A stretch of 64,000 nt of DNA, from contig NZ_VDDA01000001.1 of NCBI RefSeq assembly GCF_006151805.1, forward strand, positions 852,168-916,167, given 5' to 3'. Below the pieces are notes generated by a model, which ran no database searches, was not told where the DNA came from, and saw only the letters and a program-made list of their open reading frames with translations. The position numbers and the translations under genes are program-made. This DNA is from Methylobacterium terricola (GTDB lineage: Bacteria > Pseudomonadota > Alphaproteobacteria > Rhizobiales > Beijerinckiaceae). Below, piece after piece: positions 9,946-19,221 of this stretch (the stretch's first letter is position 1; every line of letters begins with the position of its first letter).

Positions 9946-10124
9946 TGAACCCTCCCCCCTCTGCGGGGGAGGGCGGCCTCCGGAGGGGGCCGGGAGAGGG
10001 GCCGCGCGACGCTGATCCAGGTATCGACATTCCTGACGGTCGCGATCGTTCCGGAAGCGGTGTCCCCTCTCCCGACCCCTGCTGACGCAGGGGTCATCCT
10101 CCCCCGCAGAGGGGGGAGGGTTCA
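9946..10124. repeat. MITE-like element with 27-bp perfect terminal inverted repeats, copy 1
   Basis: The element starts TGAACCCTCCCCCCTCTGCG and ends with the exact reverse complement over 27 bp. The interior is about 125 bp and includes a CCCCTCTCCCGACCCC segment. A second, related copy lies at 19025-19184. There is no coding capacity. This looks like a non-autonomous, palindrome-ended dispersed repeat. Confidence 0.75.
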
Positions 10125-10161
10125 GGCGTCGGCGCTACCCGTGCAGGGCCCGGACAAACTG

Positions 10162-11091
10162 CTAGAAGTTCACCCGGTCGCCGCCCTTCAGGGCCAGGAT
10201 CTCGCGCGCATCGTCCGGACTGGCCACGTCGAGCCCCAGTCCCTCGATGATCTGACGGGCCTTCGTGACCTGCTGGGCATTCGACTCGGCCATCCGGCCG
10301 GGACCGATCCACAGCGAATCCTCGAGCCCGACCCGGACGTTGCCGCCGAGCGCGATCGCCTGGGCGGCGATGGTCATCTGGTTGCGGCCCGCCCCCAGCA
10401 CCGACCAGCGGTAATCGTCGCCGAACAGCCGGTCGGCGGTCCGCTTCATGTGCTGGACGTCCTCCGGGTGCTGGCCGATGCCGCCGAGGATGCCGAACAC
10501 GCTTTGGACGAAGAACGGCGGCTTGATCACGCCGCGATCGGCGAAGTGGGAGAGCGTGTAGAGATGGCCGATATCGTAGCATTCGACCTCGAACCGGGTG
10601 CCGTTCTCGGCGCAGGTCGTGAGGATGTGCTCGATGTCGGCGAAGGTGTTCTTGAAGATCCGGTCGCGCGAGCCCTCCAGATAGGGCTGCTCCCAGTCGT
10701 GCTGGAAGGTCTTGAAGCGCGACAGCATCGGGTAGAGGCCGAAATTCATCGACCCCATGTTGAGCGAGGCGACCTCCGGCTTGAAGTGGGCTGCGGGCCC
10801 GAGGCGCTCGTCGATGCCCATGGTCGGGGCGCCGCCGGTGGTGAGGTTCACCACGCAGTTCGAGCGCTGCTTGATCACCTTCAGGAACGGCTCGAAGGCC
10901 TCCGGCGACTGGTCGGGCTTGCCGGTCTTCGGGTCGCGGGCGTGCAGGTGGACGATCGCGGCGCCTGCCTCCGCGGCGCCGATCGCGGCCTCGGCGATCT
11001 CGTCCGGCGTCACCGGCAGGTGCGGCGACATCGAGGGGGTGTGGATCGCCCCGGTGACGGCGCACGTGATGACGACTTTCCGGTTGGCCAT
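10162..11091 (-). CDS. BKACE-family beta-keto acid cleavage enzyme (DUF849)
   Basis: This 309-aa protein belongs to the DUF849/BKACE family. These zinc-dependent TIM-barrel enzymes condense a beta-keto acid with acetyl-CoA to give acetoacetate plus a CoA ester. It begins MANRKVVITCAVTGAIHTPS and has AAIVHLHARDP (zinc-binding HxH), NLTTGGAPTMG and VGLEDSLW near the end. The adjacent 3-hydroxyacyl-CoA-type dehydrogenase could make its keto-acid substrate, as in carnitine or other 3-hydroxy acid breakdown. The exact substrate is unknown. Confidence 0.9.
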   Translation of the reverse strand: MANRKVVITCAVTGAIHTPSMSPHLPVTPDEIAEAAIGAAEAGAAIVHLHARDPKTGKPDQSPEAFEPFLKVIKQRSNCVVNLTTGGAPTMGIDERLGPAAHFKPEVASLNMGSMNFGLYPMLSRFKTFQHDWEQPYLEGSRDRIFKNTFADIEHILTTCAENGTRFEVECYDIGHLYTLSHFADRGVIKPPFFVQSVFGILGGIGQHPEDVQHMKRTADRLFGDDYRWSVLGAGRNQMTIAAQAIALGGNVRVGLEDSLWIGPGRMAESNAQQVTKARQIIEGLGLDVASPDDAREILALKGGDRVNF

Positions 11092-11108
11092 GGACGTTTC
11101 CTCTCGGG

Positions 11109-12011
11109 TCAGGACTGGGCGCGCTTGTGCGCCATCAGCGCGGCGAGGCGCGCGTCGCGGCGGCGGCTGCGCTCCGCCGCCGGGGCGGGATCGGGGCCGC
11201 CGTCCCAGGCGGCGACGATGCGGGCGGCGCTTTCCGGCGACCAGACCGAGGCCGGGGCCGGATCGGCGGCGAGCCGCCCGTAGAAGCCGCCGTAGCGGGC
11301 GGCGTAGTCGGCCACGCCGCCGGGCGCGTTGAGATCGATCGTGGCGAAGGGCCCGAGGAACGACCAGCGCAGGCCCAGGCCCTCGGCGACCGTCCGGTCG
11401 AGGTCGGCCGGGCTCACCACGCCCTCGGCGACGAGCCGGAACGCTTCCGAGAGCAGCGCCCCTTGCAGGCGGTTGAGCACGAAGCCCTCGACCTCGCGAT
11501 GCACCGTCACCGGCGCCTGGCCGGCGGCCTCGTAGAGGGCGCGGGCGCGCTCGATCACCGCCGGGTCGGTCCAGGGCGCGCCGCAGAGCTCGACCACCGG
11601 CACGAGGTGGGGCGGGTTGACCGGATGGCCGACGAGGCAGCGGGCCCGGCCCGCCAGCCCCTCGGTGAACAGCGAGGCGTCGAGCTCGGAAAACAATGCG
11701 CGCTTGGCCTCGACCGTCTCGGGGCCGTTCTCCTGGACGAGGTCGGCCCCCGCCACCGCCTCCGCCAGGGTCGCGCAGGTGCGGATCCGGGCGAGCGCCG
11801 CCGGAACATCGGCCACGAGGCCATGGCCTTCGAGCTGGCGCAGGGCCTCGGCGATGTGGCCCGGCGCGGCGGCCAACGCCTCCGGGTGAAGATCGGTGAG
11901 GCGGACGGCAAAGCCCGCCCGTGCGAAGACCACCGCCCAGGAGCGGCCGATCAGCCCGGATCCGACGATCGCGACGGTCGGCATGGAAGAGGAATCCGCC
12001 GGGCGCATCAC
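11109..12011 (-). CDS. 3-hydroxyacyl-CoA dehydrogenase-type NAD-dependent oxidoreductase (carnitine/gulonate dehydrogenase-like)
   Basis: The 300-aa protein has an N-terminal Rossmann motif VAIVGSGLIGRSWA and then VLTDLHPEA-like and DLVQENGPETVEAKR segments. It also has VGHPVNPPHLVPVVE (catalytic His-Pro region) and a C-terminal helical domain with GFVLNRLQGALLSEAFRLV. This matches the 3HCDH superfamily branch that includes lambda-crystallin/L-gulonate 3-dehydrogenase and carnitine dehydrogenase. A start 27 bp downstream (MPTVAIVGSG, base 11984) is equally plausible. It ends 17 bp before the BKACE gene, in the same direction. Confidence 0.85.
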   Translation of the reverse strand: MMRPADSSSMPTVAIVGSGLIGRSWAVVFARAGFAVRLTDLHPEALAAAPGHIAEALRQLEGHGLVADVPAALARIRTCATLAEAVAGADLVQENGPETVEAKRALFSELDASLFTEGLAGRARCLVGHPVNPPHLVPVVELCGAPWTDPAVIERARALYEAAGQAPVTVHREVEGFVLNRLQGALLSEAFRLVAEGVVSPADLDRTVAEGLGLRWSFLGPFATIDLNAPGGVADYAARYGGFYGRLAADPAPASVWSPESAARIVAAWDGGPDPAPAAERSRRRDARLAALMAHKRAQS

Positions 12012-12192
12012 GGCGCAGCCGATCGCCGGTGCGGCGCGGAAGGGGGGCCTGGTCTCATGGTGCGTGTCCTGCCCGGTCTCGCGTCACGGTCGTTGGGGTT
12101 GCCGTGATCTGTGATCACACTTAGGCTCGCACCAAACCGCGCGCCTGTCGAGATGCCGAAGTGGCAAGCGACAGACCTAGCAAGCAGCGGGA

Positions 12193-12900
12193 ATGCGAGG
12201 GGAGGCGGCTTTGGGGAGCATCGCCCGGATCGGCCGCGTGGCGCACGCTACCCTGGGCGCGCAGGCCTACGAATCGTTGCGCGACCTCCTGATCGCCGGC
12301 GAGCTGGCGCCGGGGGAGCGGCTGTCGCTGCGCACCCTCGCCGAGCGGCTCGGCACCTCGGTGATGCCGGCGCGCGAGGCGGTGTCGCGCCTCGTCGCCG
12401 ACGAGGCGCTGGAGGTGCTGCCGAACCGGGCCGTCCGGGTGCCCGTCCTCACCCTCGGCACCTTCCGCGAGCTGACCCGGGTGCGCATCGCCGTCGAGGG
12501 TTTCGCGGCGGCGGAAGCCGCGCGGGCCATGGAGGCCGACGGCCTCGCGGCGATCCATGCCCACGACGCGGCGTTCCGGCGCGAGGTCCTGGCATCCGAG
12601 CCCGACCTCGAGCGGGGGATGCGGGCGAATCGCGACCTGCATTTCGCGGTCTACCGGGCCGCCGGCCTGCCCTCCCTCGTCACGATCATCGAGGGGCTGT
12701 GGCTGCGCATCGGCCCGGTGCTCAATCTCGACCTGCGCTCCTCGCGCCGCCGCCTCGCCGAGGGCGGGGCGCAGGTGCATCACGCCCGCCTGGTGGCGGC
12801 GCTCGCCACCGGCGACGGGGAGGGCGCGCGTGCGGCACTGGCCGCCGACATCGCCGGCAGCGCCGACTTCATCGAGACCACCGGGCGCCTCGCGCCGTAG
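12193..12900 (+). CDS. GntR-family transcriptional regulator, FCD subfamily
   Basis: This 235-aa protein has an N-terminal winged helix (about residues 20-85). It contains AYESLRDLLIAGELAPGERL and LAERLGTSVMPAREAVSRL, the GntR signature. An all-helical FCD ligand-binding domain follows (about 95-225; RDLHFAVYRAAGLPSL). It is divergent from the dehydrogenase/BKACE pair and directly upstream of an SDR gene. It therefore probably controls both arms in response to a hydroxy- or keto-acid. Confidence 0.9.
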   Translation: MRGEAALGSIARIGRVAHATLGAQAYESLRDLLIAGELAPGERLSLRTLAERLGTSVMPAREAVSRLVADEALEVLPNRAVRVPVLTLGTFRELTRVRIAVEGFAAAEAARAMEADGLAAIHAHDAAFRREVLASEPDLERGMRANRDLHFAVYRAAGLPSLVTIIEGLWLRIGPVLNLDLRSSRRRLAEGGAQVHHARLVAALATGDGEGARAALAADIAGSADFIETTGRLAP

Positions 12901-12917
12901 GACACGGAGGGAACAGC

Positions 12918-13685
12918 ATGGATATGGGATTGGGCGGTCTGAAGGTGCTGGTCACCGCGGGGGCCGGCGGCATCGGCCTCGACGTGGCGCAGGCCTTCCG
13001 GGAGGAGGGCGCGCGGGTCCATGTCTGCGACGTCGACCGCGACGCGCTGGCGGTTCTGCCAGCCGGCATCACCGGCACCTATGCCGACGTCGCCTCGCGC
13101 GAGGACGTCGCCCGGCTGTTCGCGGAGGCGGATGCGGCGCTCGGCGGGCTCGATTGCCTGGTCAACAATGCCGGGATCGCCGGGCCGACCGGCCGCGTCG
13201 AGGAGATCAACCCGGAGGATTGGGACCGCACCCTCGACATCTGCATCACCGGGCAGTTCAACTGCGTGCGCCTGGCGGTGCCGCTGCTCCGGGCGAGCGC
13301 CAACCCGTCGATCGTCAACCTGTCCTCGGTGGCGGGCCGCTTCGGCTTCCCGCTGCGCACGCCCTACGCGGCGGCGAAATGGGCGGTGGTCGGCTTCACC
13401 AAGTCGCTGTCGCGGGAGCTCGGGGCCGACGGCATCCGGGTCAACGCCGTCCTGCCCGGCATCGTCGCCGGCGACCGCCAGCGCCGGGTGCTGGAGGCCA
13501 AGGCGCAGCAGCGCGGGATCAGCTACGCCGAGATGGAGGCGGCGGCCTTCGCGGCGGCCTCGATCAAGGATTACGTCACCGCCCGCCAGCTCGCCGACCA
13601 GATCCTGTTCCTGGCCTCCCACCGGGGCAAGACCATCTCGGGGCAAGCACTGGCGGTGGACGGCGATCTGCAGATGCTGACATAG
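12918..13685 (+). CDS. SDR-family NAD(P)-dependent oxidoreductase
   Basis: This 255-aa classical short-chain dehydrogenase has cofactor motif TAGAGGIG (residues 13-20), NNAG (83-86), catalytic Ser near 136, and Tyr150-x3-Lys154. The ATG has GGAGG 7 nt upstream. It begins 17 bp after the GntR gene and is probably cotranscribed with it. It is likely part of the same hydroxy-acid pathway as the BKACE pair, but the substrate is unknown. Confidence 0.9.
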   Translation: MDMGLGGLKVLVTAGAGGIGLDVAQAFREEGARVHVCDVDRDALAVLPAGITGTYADVASREDVARLFAEADAALGGLDCLVNNAGIAGPTGRVEEINPEDWDRTLDICITGQFNCVRLAVPLLRASANPSIVNLSSVAGRFGFPLRTPYAAAKWAVVGFTKSLSRELGADGIRVNAVLPGIVAGDRQRRVLEAKAQQRGISYAEMEAAAFAAASIKDYVTARQLADQILFLASHRGKTISGQALAVDGDLQMLT

Positions 13686-13730
13686 GCCGAACCTCGTTCG
13701 TTCGACGCAGGGATTGCCGCCCTCCACGGC

Positions 13731-13760
13731 GTCCCGGGGCCGCGCCGCGGAACCCGGGAT
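13731..13760. repeat. Short dispersed palindrome, copy 1
   Basis: GTCCCGGGGCCGCG...CGCGGAACCCGGGAT forms an imperfect palindrome. Related copies are at 25080-25115 and 33945-33980. All three are intergenic and follow a gene's 3' end, as REP-type elements do. Confidence 0.6.
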
Positions 13761-13816
13761 GGCGCCCGGGGGGGGCGGTCAGGGCCGGTTCGACAAAGCC
13801 AGGCCGAGCCCTGCTG

Positions 13817-13966
13817 TCACGGCAGCCATCGCGCCAGGAACCCGCCCACCGCCACGGCGAACACCGCCCACGGCCCGAGCACCAGCCAGATCGGGTGCGG
13901 CCCGGCCTCGTCCCTGCTCTTCACGTCGTTCAGGATCATCGCGGCCCCCGCCGATTCGTCGCTCAC
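13817..13966 (-). CDS. Small membrane protein, hypothetical
   Basis: This 49-aa frame starts at GTG (VSDESAGAAMILNDVKSRDE). It then has one hydrophobic segment, HPIWLVLGPWAVFAVAVGG, and ends FLARWLP. A GGAG lies 9 nt upstream of the GTG. The charged N terminus plus single C-terminal helix looks like a real small membrane protein rather than antisense noise. It is 57 bp downstream of rarD in the same direction. No function is proposed. Confidence 0.4.
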   Translation of the reverse strand: MSDESAGAAMILNDVKSRDEAGPHPIWLVLGPWAVFAVAVGGFLARWLP

Positions 13967-14023
13967 GACAGGAAGCTCCGCGATTATGGTTGGACGGGGG
14001 AAGCTTGGCCGCTGGAGCTTGCG

Positions 14024-14890
14024 TCAGGCTGGATTGCCGCCGCTCGCCCGGCGGCGCGGCCGTGCCGCGTCGAGGGCGTAGAGCGCCAGCCCGGCCCAGA
14101 TCAGCCCGAAGACCAGGGCCCGGGACGGCGGCAACGCCTCGCCGTAGACCAGCACGCTCAGGCCCATCAGGCAGGACGGGGCGATGTACTGCATCAGGCC
14201 GATCGTCGAGAGCTTGAGGCGGGCGGCCGCGGCGGCGAACCACATCAGCGGCACCGCGGTGGTGATGCCGGTGAGGATCAGGAGCAGCCATTGCCCGGCC
14301 CCCTGCCCGGGCGGGGCCGGGGCGACCGCGAGGTAGGCCAGCGCCAGCGGCAGCAGCGCGAAGGTCTCGGCGCCGAGACCCAGGATCGGGTCGATCGGCA
14401 CCAGCTTGCGGATCAGGCCATAGACCGCGAAGCTGAGCGCCAGCGCCAGCGCGATCCACGGCAGGCTGCCGGCCGCCGCCACCGCCGCGGCGACCCCGAG
14501 GGCGGCCAGCGCCACCGCGGCGAGCTGCATCGGCCGCAGGGTCTCGCGCAAGACCAGGGCGCCGAGCGCCACGTTGACGAGCGGGTTGATGAAGTAGCCG
14601 AGGCTCGCGTCGAGCATCCGCCCGTTCTGCACCGCCCACAGGTACAGCGACCAGTTGCCGGCGATGATCAGGGCGGAGAGCAGCAGGACGGCGTGGCGGC
14701 GCTGGAGCGTCATGCGCGGCCCGCGGCGCAGCAGGCGCAGGCCAGCGAGCAGCAGGGCGATGAACAGGCTCGACCAGACGATGCGATGGGCGAGGATGCC
14801 CCAGGCCGGCACCCCGTCGAGCAGGCGGAAATGCACCGGGACGACGAGGCCCCAGCTCAGGAAGGCGCCGAGCGCGTAGATCAGACCCAC
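14024..14890 (-). CDS. rarD: EamA-family transporter RarD
   Basis: This 288-aa inner-membrane protein of the drug/metabolite transporter superfamily has about ten helices in two EamA repeats. Hallmarks are GALLSWG-like GAFLSWG at the N terminus, WAVQNGRMLDASLGYFINPL (typical of RarD) and LMQYIAPS in the second half. The GTG start (VGLIYALGAF) was chosen over an upstream ATG because the added 37 residues are Pro/Arg-rich and unlike the family. The transported substrate of RarD proteins is not established. Confidence 0.88.
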   Translation of the reverse strand: MGLIYALGAFLSWGLVVPVHFRLLDGVPAWGILAHRIVWSSLFIALLLAGLRLLRRGPRMTLQRRHAVLLLSALIIAGNWSLYLWAVQNGRMLDASLGYFINPLVNVALGALVLRETLRPMQLAAVALAALGVAAAVAAAGSLPWIALALALSFAVYGLIRKLVPIDPILGLGAETFALLPLALAYLAVAPAPPGQGAGQWLLLILTGITTAVPLMWFAAAAARLKLSTIGLMQYIAPSCLMGLSVLVYGEALPPSRALVFGLIWAGLALYALDAARPRRRASGGNPA

Positions 14891-15016
14891 GGATGTTTCC
14901 CCCGGGCGGCTTGGCGCCCGGGGTTCTTGTGCCGCAGGCACTTGGGCCCGGCTACGTTCCGGGACGGGGGGCCGTCCCCCGCCCGGCGCGGATCTCCCCA
15001 AGGTCAGGCGATCCGG

Positions 15017-15925
15017 TCAGGCCCGGAAGAACCGCTCCAGGATGGCGAGCGTCGCCTGCGGGTTCTCCTCGGCGACGAAATGGCCCGACGGGACGATCTC
15101 GAAGACCGTGCCGTCCGGCGCGAAGGTGCCGGTCCAGGCCTGCCGCACCGGGTCGATGCCGTTCTTGCCGACGAAGCGGTCGGCGACCAGCACCAGGACC
15201 GGGCCGGCGAGGCGGCGCCCTTCGGCGATGTCGGCCTCGTCGGCGGCCCGGTCGGGCCCGGCCCCGGCGCGGTAATCCTCGCAGCTCGCGTGGATGCGCT
15301 CGGGCACGTTCCAGCTCTGGCGGTAGAGGTCGAGGGCGCCGGGGGAGAAGGCGTCGAGGCTGCCGTCGCCGGTCCAGAGCCGCAGAAGCTCCTCGTAATA
15401 GGGGATCGGCGCCCGGCCGATCTCCTGCTCGGGGACGGGCGCCGGTTGCGCCAGGAACCGCCAATGCGGGTAGGCCCCGGGCTCGGATTCCATCGTCCGC
15501 CATTGCGAGACCGTGGGCACGATGTCGAGGAGGGCGAGCCGGTCGATCCGGCCCGGCTCGTCGAGGGCGAGGCGGTAGCCGACCCGGGCGCCGCGGTCAT
15601 GGCCGATCAGGCCGAAGCGGACATGGCCCAGCCGCTCCATCACGGCGACCACCTCGCGGCCCATCTGCCGCTTCGCATAGGCCTCGTGGCCGGCATCCCC
15701 GGCGGGCGCCGCCGACCAGCCGTAGCCCTTGAGGTCGAGGCAGATCACCCGATGCGTGCGGGCGAGCGCCGGGGCGATCCGGTGCCAGCAGGCATGGGTC
15801 TGGGGAAAGCCGTGCAGCAGCACCAGCGGCGGCGCCTCCTCGCGGCCGCCGGCCCGGGCGAAGAAGCGCCCCTCGGCCGTGTCGATCCAGTGAGAGGTGA
15901 AGCCGGGAAACAGGTCGGCGGGCAT
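15017..15925 (-). CDS. Haloacid dehalogenase-type alpha/beta hydrolase (fluoroacetate dehalogenase-like)
   Basis: This 302-aa alpha/beta hydrolase closely resembles bacterial fluoroacetate dehalogenases. It has nucleophile Asp110 in GHDRGAR, with Arg111 and Arg114 placed to hold the carboxylate. Further matches are Asp134 (LLDIVPT), the halide-pocket pair His154-Trp155 (AYPHWRFLAQPAP), Tyr218 (CEDYRAG) and catalytic His282 (SGHFVAEE). All known residues of that enzyme class are present at nearly the same numbering. The predicted reaction is hydrolysis of 2-haloacetate to glycolate plus halide. It is unlinked to other dehalogenation genes here, so the natural substrate is uncertain. Confidence 0.82.
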   Translation of the reverse strand: MPADLFPGFTSHWIDTAEGRFFARAGGREEAPPLVLLHGFPQTHACWHRIAPALARTHRVICLDLKGYGWSAAPAGDAGHEAYAKRQMGREVVAVMERLGHVRFGLIGHDRGARVGYRLALDEPGRIDRLALLDIVPTVSQWRTMESEPGAYPHWRFLAQPAPVPEQEIGRAPIPYYEELLRLWTGDGSLDAFSPGALDLYRQSWNVPERIHASCEDYRAGAGPDRAADEADIAEGRRLAGPVLVLVADRFVGKNGIDPVRQAWTGTFAPDGTVFEIVPSGHFVAEENPQATLAILERFFRA

Positions 15926-15994
15926 CGGGCGCTCCCCACGGTCTTCTCAAAGCGTGCTGTCAGGGCGGACCCCCGGGTAACGCGCCAATACCGC

Positions 15995-17284
15995 TCAGGT
16001 CTCCCGCGCCACCGCGCGCCAGCCGATGTCGCGGCGGCAGAAGCCCTCCGGCCAGTCGATCCGGTCGAGGGCGGCATAGGCCTTGGCTTGCGCCTCACGC
16101 ACGTCGCGCCCGAGCGCCGTCACCGCCAGCACCCGGCCGCCATCGGCGACGAGCCGCGCGCCGTCGCGCTTGGTGCCGGCCTGGAACACCAGGGCGCCGG
16201 CAGCCTCGGCCGCCGCGAGGTCGCGGATCTCCGAGCCCTTGGCGACGGTGCCGGGATAACCGGGAGCCGCCATGATGACCGTCAGCGCCACCTCGTCGCG
16301 CCACTCCGGCGCCAAGCCCGACAGATCGCCGTCGGCGGCGGCTTCGAGCAGCGGCACGAGGTCGGAGACGAGGCGCGGCATCAGCACCTCGCATTCGGGG
16401 TCGCCGAAGCGGGTGTTGTACTCGATCAGCATCGGGCCCTCGGCCGTCAGCATCAGGCCGGCATAGAGGATGCCGGAGAACGGCGTGCCCCGCGCCCGCA
16501 TCCCGTCGAGGGTCGGGCGAATGATCCGCTCCATCACCTCGGACTCGAGCGCGGGCGTCAGGACGGGAGCGGGGGAATAGGCGCCCATGCCGCCGGTATT
16601 CGGCCCCTTGTCGCCGTCATGGACGCGCTTGTGGTCCTGGGCGGTACCGAGCAGCACGGCGCGCGTGCCGTCGCAGAGGGCGAACAGGCTCGCCTCCTCG
16701 CCGATCATGCAGTCCTCGATCACCACCTCGGCGCCGGCGGCCCCGAGCCCGCCGCCGAGCATGCTCTCGACCGCGGCCTCGGCCTGGTCCAGGGTCTCGG
16801 CCACCACCACGCCCTTGCCGGCGGCGAGCCCGTCGGCCTTGACCACGACCGGAATGCTGCCGGCGCGGAGATGCGCCAGCGCCGGAGCGACCTCGCGGAA
16901 GCGCGCGAAGCCGGCGGTCGGGATCGAGAACTCCCGGCACAGCTCCTTGGTGAAGGCCTTCGACCCTTCGAGCTGCGCGGCCGCGGCGTTCGGCCCGAAA
17001 GCCCGGATGCCGGCCTCGGTGAGGGCGTCGACGAGGCCCGCCACCAGCGGCGCCTCGGGGCCGACCACCACGAAATCCACTCCCTCGCGCCGGCAGGCGG
17101 CGATCACCGCCGCGTGGTCGGTCACGTCGAGGGCGAGGTTGGTGCCGTGGGCGGCGGTGCCGGGATTGCCGGGGGCGATCAGCAGGCGGCGGCAGCGCGG
17201 GCTCTGGGACAGCTTCCAGGCGAGCGCGTGCTCGCGCCCGCCGGAGCCGATCAGCAAGAGGGTGAGGGGGTGCTGGTCGCGCAT
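15995..17284 (-). CDS. purD: Phosphoribosylamine-glycine ligase
   Basis: The 429-aa GAR synthetase catalyses the second step of purine synthesis: phosphoribosylamine + glycine + ATP to GAR. The start [20 protein letters not shown] is typical, giving the N-domain. The ATP-grasp motifs [15 protein letters not shown] and [19 protein letters not shown] follow, then the C-terminal domain with [11 protein letters not shown]. An upstream in-frame extension of 90 residues was rejected as non-homologous. It is divergent from xseA, with a 154-bp gap between starts. Confidence 0.95.
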   Translation of the reverse strand: MRDQHPLTLLLIGSGGREHALAWKLSQSPRCRRLLIAPGNPGTAAHGTNLALDVTDHAAVIAACRREGVDFVVVGPEAPLVAGLVDALTEAGIRAFGPNAAAAQLEGSKAFTKELCREFSIPTAGFARFREVAPALAHLRAGSIPVVVKADGLAAGKGVVVAETLDQAEAAVESMLGGGLGAAGAEVVIEDCMIGEEASLFALCDGTRAVLLGTAQDHKRVHDGDKGPNTGGMGAYSPAPVLTPALESEVMERIIRPTLDGMRARGTPFSGILYAGLMLTAEGPMLIEYNTRFGDPECEVLMPRLVSDLVPLLEAAADGDLSGLAPEWRDEVALTVIMAAPGYPGTVAKGSEIRDLAAAEAAGALVFQAGTKRDGARLVADGGRVLAVTALGRDVREAQAKAYAALDRIDWPEGFCRRDIGWRAVARET

Positions 17285-17438
17285 CGCCGGTTCCGGAAAC
17301 GGTGGATCTGTCTCGCGCGACGGTTTACGGGCGCCGGCCGTCCGCAGCAACCGGGACTGATGCGCGGGGGCCACGGCCTGCCGCAAGGCTGGGGACCGCC
17401 CTTCCGCGGCCGGGCCCGAGCCGGTAGCGTCGCGCGCG

Positions 17439-19001
17439 ATGTCGGCCTCCGCTCTCTCAACCCCGATCGCCAACGTGCCCGAATGGTCGGTCACCGAACT
17501 GGCGACCGCCCTCAAGCGCACCCTCGAGGATGCGTTCGGGCATGTGCGCCTCAAGGGCGAGATCTCGGGCTATCGCGGCCCGCACGGCTCCGGCCACGCC
17601 TATTTCAGCCTGAAGGACGGCGGCGCCAAGATCGACGCCGTGATCTGGAAGGGCACGATGCTGCGGCTGCGCCACAAGCCCAAGGAGGGGCTCGAGGTCG
17701 TGGTCACCGGGCGGATCACCACCTATCCGGGCAAGTCCGCCTACCAGATCGTGGTCGATTCGCTCGAACCCGCCGGGGCCGGCGCCTGGATGGCGCTCCT
17801 GGAGGAGCGCCGGCGCGTGCTGGCCGCCGAAGGCCTGTTCGACGCCGCCCGCAAGCGGCCGGTGCCGTACTTGCCGCTCGTCGTCGGCGTCGTCACCTCG
17901 CCGACCGGGGCGGTGATTCGCGACATCCTGCACCGTCTCGCCGACCGGTTCCCGCGTCCCGTCCTGGTCTGGCCGGTGCGGGTGCAGGGGGAGGGCGCGG
18001 CCGAGGAGATCGCGGCGGCGATCCACGGCTTCAACGCGCTCGAGCCCGGCGGCGCGATCCCGCGGCCGGACGTGCTGATCGTCGCCCGCGGCGGCGGCTC
18101 GATCGAGGATCTGTGGTGCTTCAACGAGGAGATCGTGGTCCGCGCCGCCGCGGCGAGCGTGATCCCGCTGATCTCCGCCGTCGGCCACGAGACCGACGTC
18201 ACCCTGATCGACCACGCCGCCGACCGGCGCGCGCCGACCCCGACCGGCGCGGCCGAGATGGCGGTGCCGGTGCTGCACGAGTTGCTGGCCGACCTCGATT
18301 CCCTGAGCCGGCGCCATGCCGGCGCGCTCTCGCGCCTCGTCGAGCAGCGCCGGGGTGAGCTGCGCGGCCTCGCCCGCGCCCTGCCGGGGCCTGAGGCGCT
18401 GCTGGCCCAGAAGCGCCAGCGCCTCGACCTCGCGGAAGCCCGCCTGGCGCCTGCGCTCGCCGCCAATGCCCGCGATGCGCAAAGCCGCCTCAACCGGGCA
18501 CTCCAGGGGCTCGCCCGCAACCCGCCCTCCCTGCGGCTGGCGCGGGCCCGCGAGCGCCTGGCGGCGATCGACCACCGCCCGCGTCACGCCCTGGAGCGGG
18601 TGCTGGCGGTGCAGGGCGAGCGGCTGAGCGGCGTGTCGCGCCGGCTCGACCGGGCGCCGGGTCAGGGGTTGGAGCGCCTGGCCGCGCGCCTGTCGCGGGC
18701 GACCGCCCTGTTTTCCAGCCTCAACTACCGCTCGGTGCTGGCCCGCGGCTACGCGCTGGTGCTCGACGGCTCGGGCAAGCCGGTCGGCTCGGCGGAGGCG
18801 GCGCGGGCCGCCGGCCGGCTGACGGTCGAGTTCGCGGACGGACGGGTGGCGGCCTCCGTCGATGGCGCGGCCGCGCCCGAGACGCCGCCCGAGCCGGCCC
18901 GGCCGGCGCCGCGCCGGGCGGCGAAGCGCAAGGAGCCGGGGGCGGAGACGAAAAAGGCGCCCGTGGCGGGCGCCGTGCAGGGATCGCTGTTCGAGAGCTG
19001 A
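17439..19001 (+). CDS. xseA: Exodeoxyribonuclease VII large subunit
   Basis: The 520-aa protein has the N-terminal OB fold (about 20-115; [22 protein letters not shown]). The nuclease core contains [39 protein letters not shown] and [14 protein letters not shown]. The C-terminal region is helical and coiled-coil-like, with a charged Ala/Pro-rich tail ending VQGSLFES, a typical XseA end. With XseB (not here) it degrades single-stranded DNA from both ends. Confidence 0.95.
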   Translation: MSASALSTPIANVPEWSVTELATALKRTLEDAFGHVRLKGEISGYRGPHGSGHAYFSLKDGGAKIDAVIWKGTMLRLRHKPKEGLEVVVTGRITTYPGKSAYQIVVDSLEPAGAGAWMALLEERRRVLAAEGLFDAARKRPVPYLPLVVGVVTSPTGAVIRDILHRLADRFPRPVLVWPVRVQGEGAAEEIAAAIHGFNALEPGGAIPRPDVLIVARGGGSIEDLWCFNEEIVVRAAAASVIPLISAVGHETDVTLIDHAADRRAPTPTGAAEMAVPVLHELLADLDSLSRRHAGALSRLVEQRRGELRGLARALPGPEALLAQKRQRLDLAEARLAPALAANARDAQSRLNRALQGLARNPPSLRLARARERLAAIDHRPRHALERVLAVQGERLSGVSRRLDRAPGQGLERLAARLSRATALFSSLNYRSVLARGYALVLDGSGKPVGSAEAARAAGRLTVEFADGRVAASVDGAAAPETPPEPARPAPRRAAKRKEPGAETKKAPVAGAVQGSLFES

Positions 19002-19024
19002 CCGGCTTCAAAAGCTGGCACCCC

Positions 19025-19184
19025 GAACCCTCCCCCCTCTGCGGGGGAGGGTGGCGCGGGAGAGGGGCAGCGCGACGGTGCCAGGTATGGCGCCCCCGGA
19101 GCGCTCGCGACCTCCTCGGAAGCGGCGTCCCCTGTCCCGGCTCGCTCCGATCGCCACCCTCCCCCGCAGAGGGGGGGAGGGTTC
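19025..19184. repeat. MITE-like element, copy 2
   Basis: It has the same terminal inverted repeats as 9946-10124 (GAACCCTCCCCCCTCTGCG and its complement), differing by one extra G in the right end. The interior is shorter but clearly related: both copies share GCGCGACG, CAGGTAT, GGAAGCGG and GTCCCCT. It sits between the convergent ends of xseA and trcR. Confidence 0.75.
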
Positions 19185-19221
19185 ATGCGCGCGGCCGCGG
19201 CGATCGTCTCGAGCTGGCTCC

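Noticed and set aside
12557..18358. A 1933-codon open frame on the + strand
   Set aside because: It runs antisense or out of phase through the SDR, rarD, dehalogenase, purD and xseA genes. Its composition is Arg/Pro/Ala-rich with no protein-like pattern, the usual product of GC-rich third positions.
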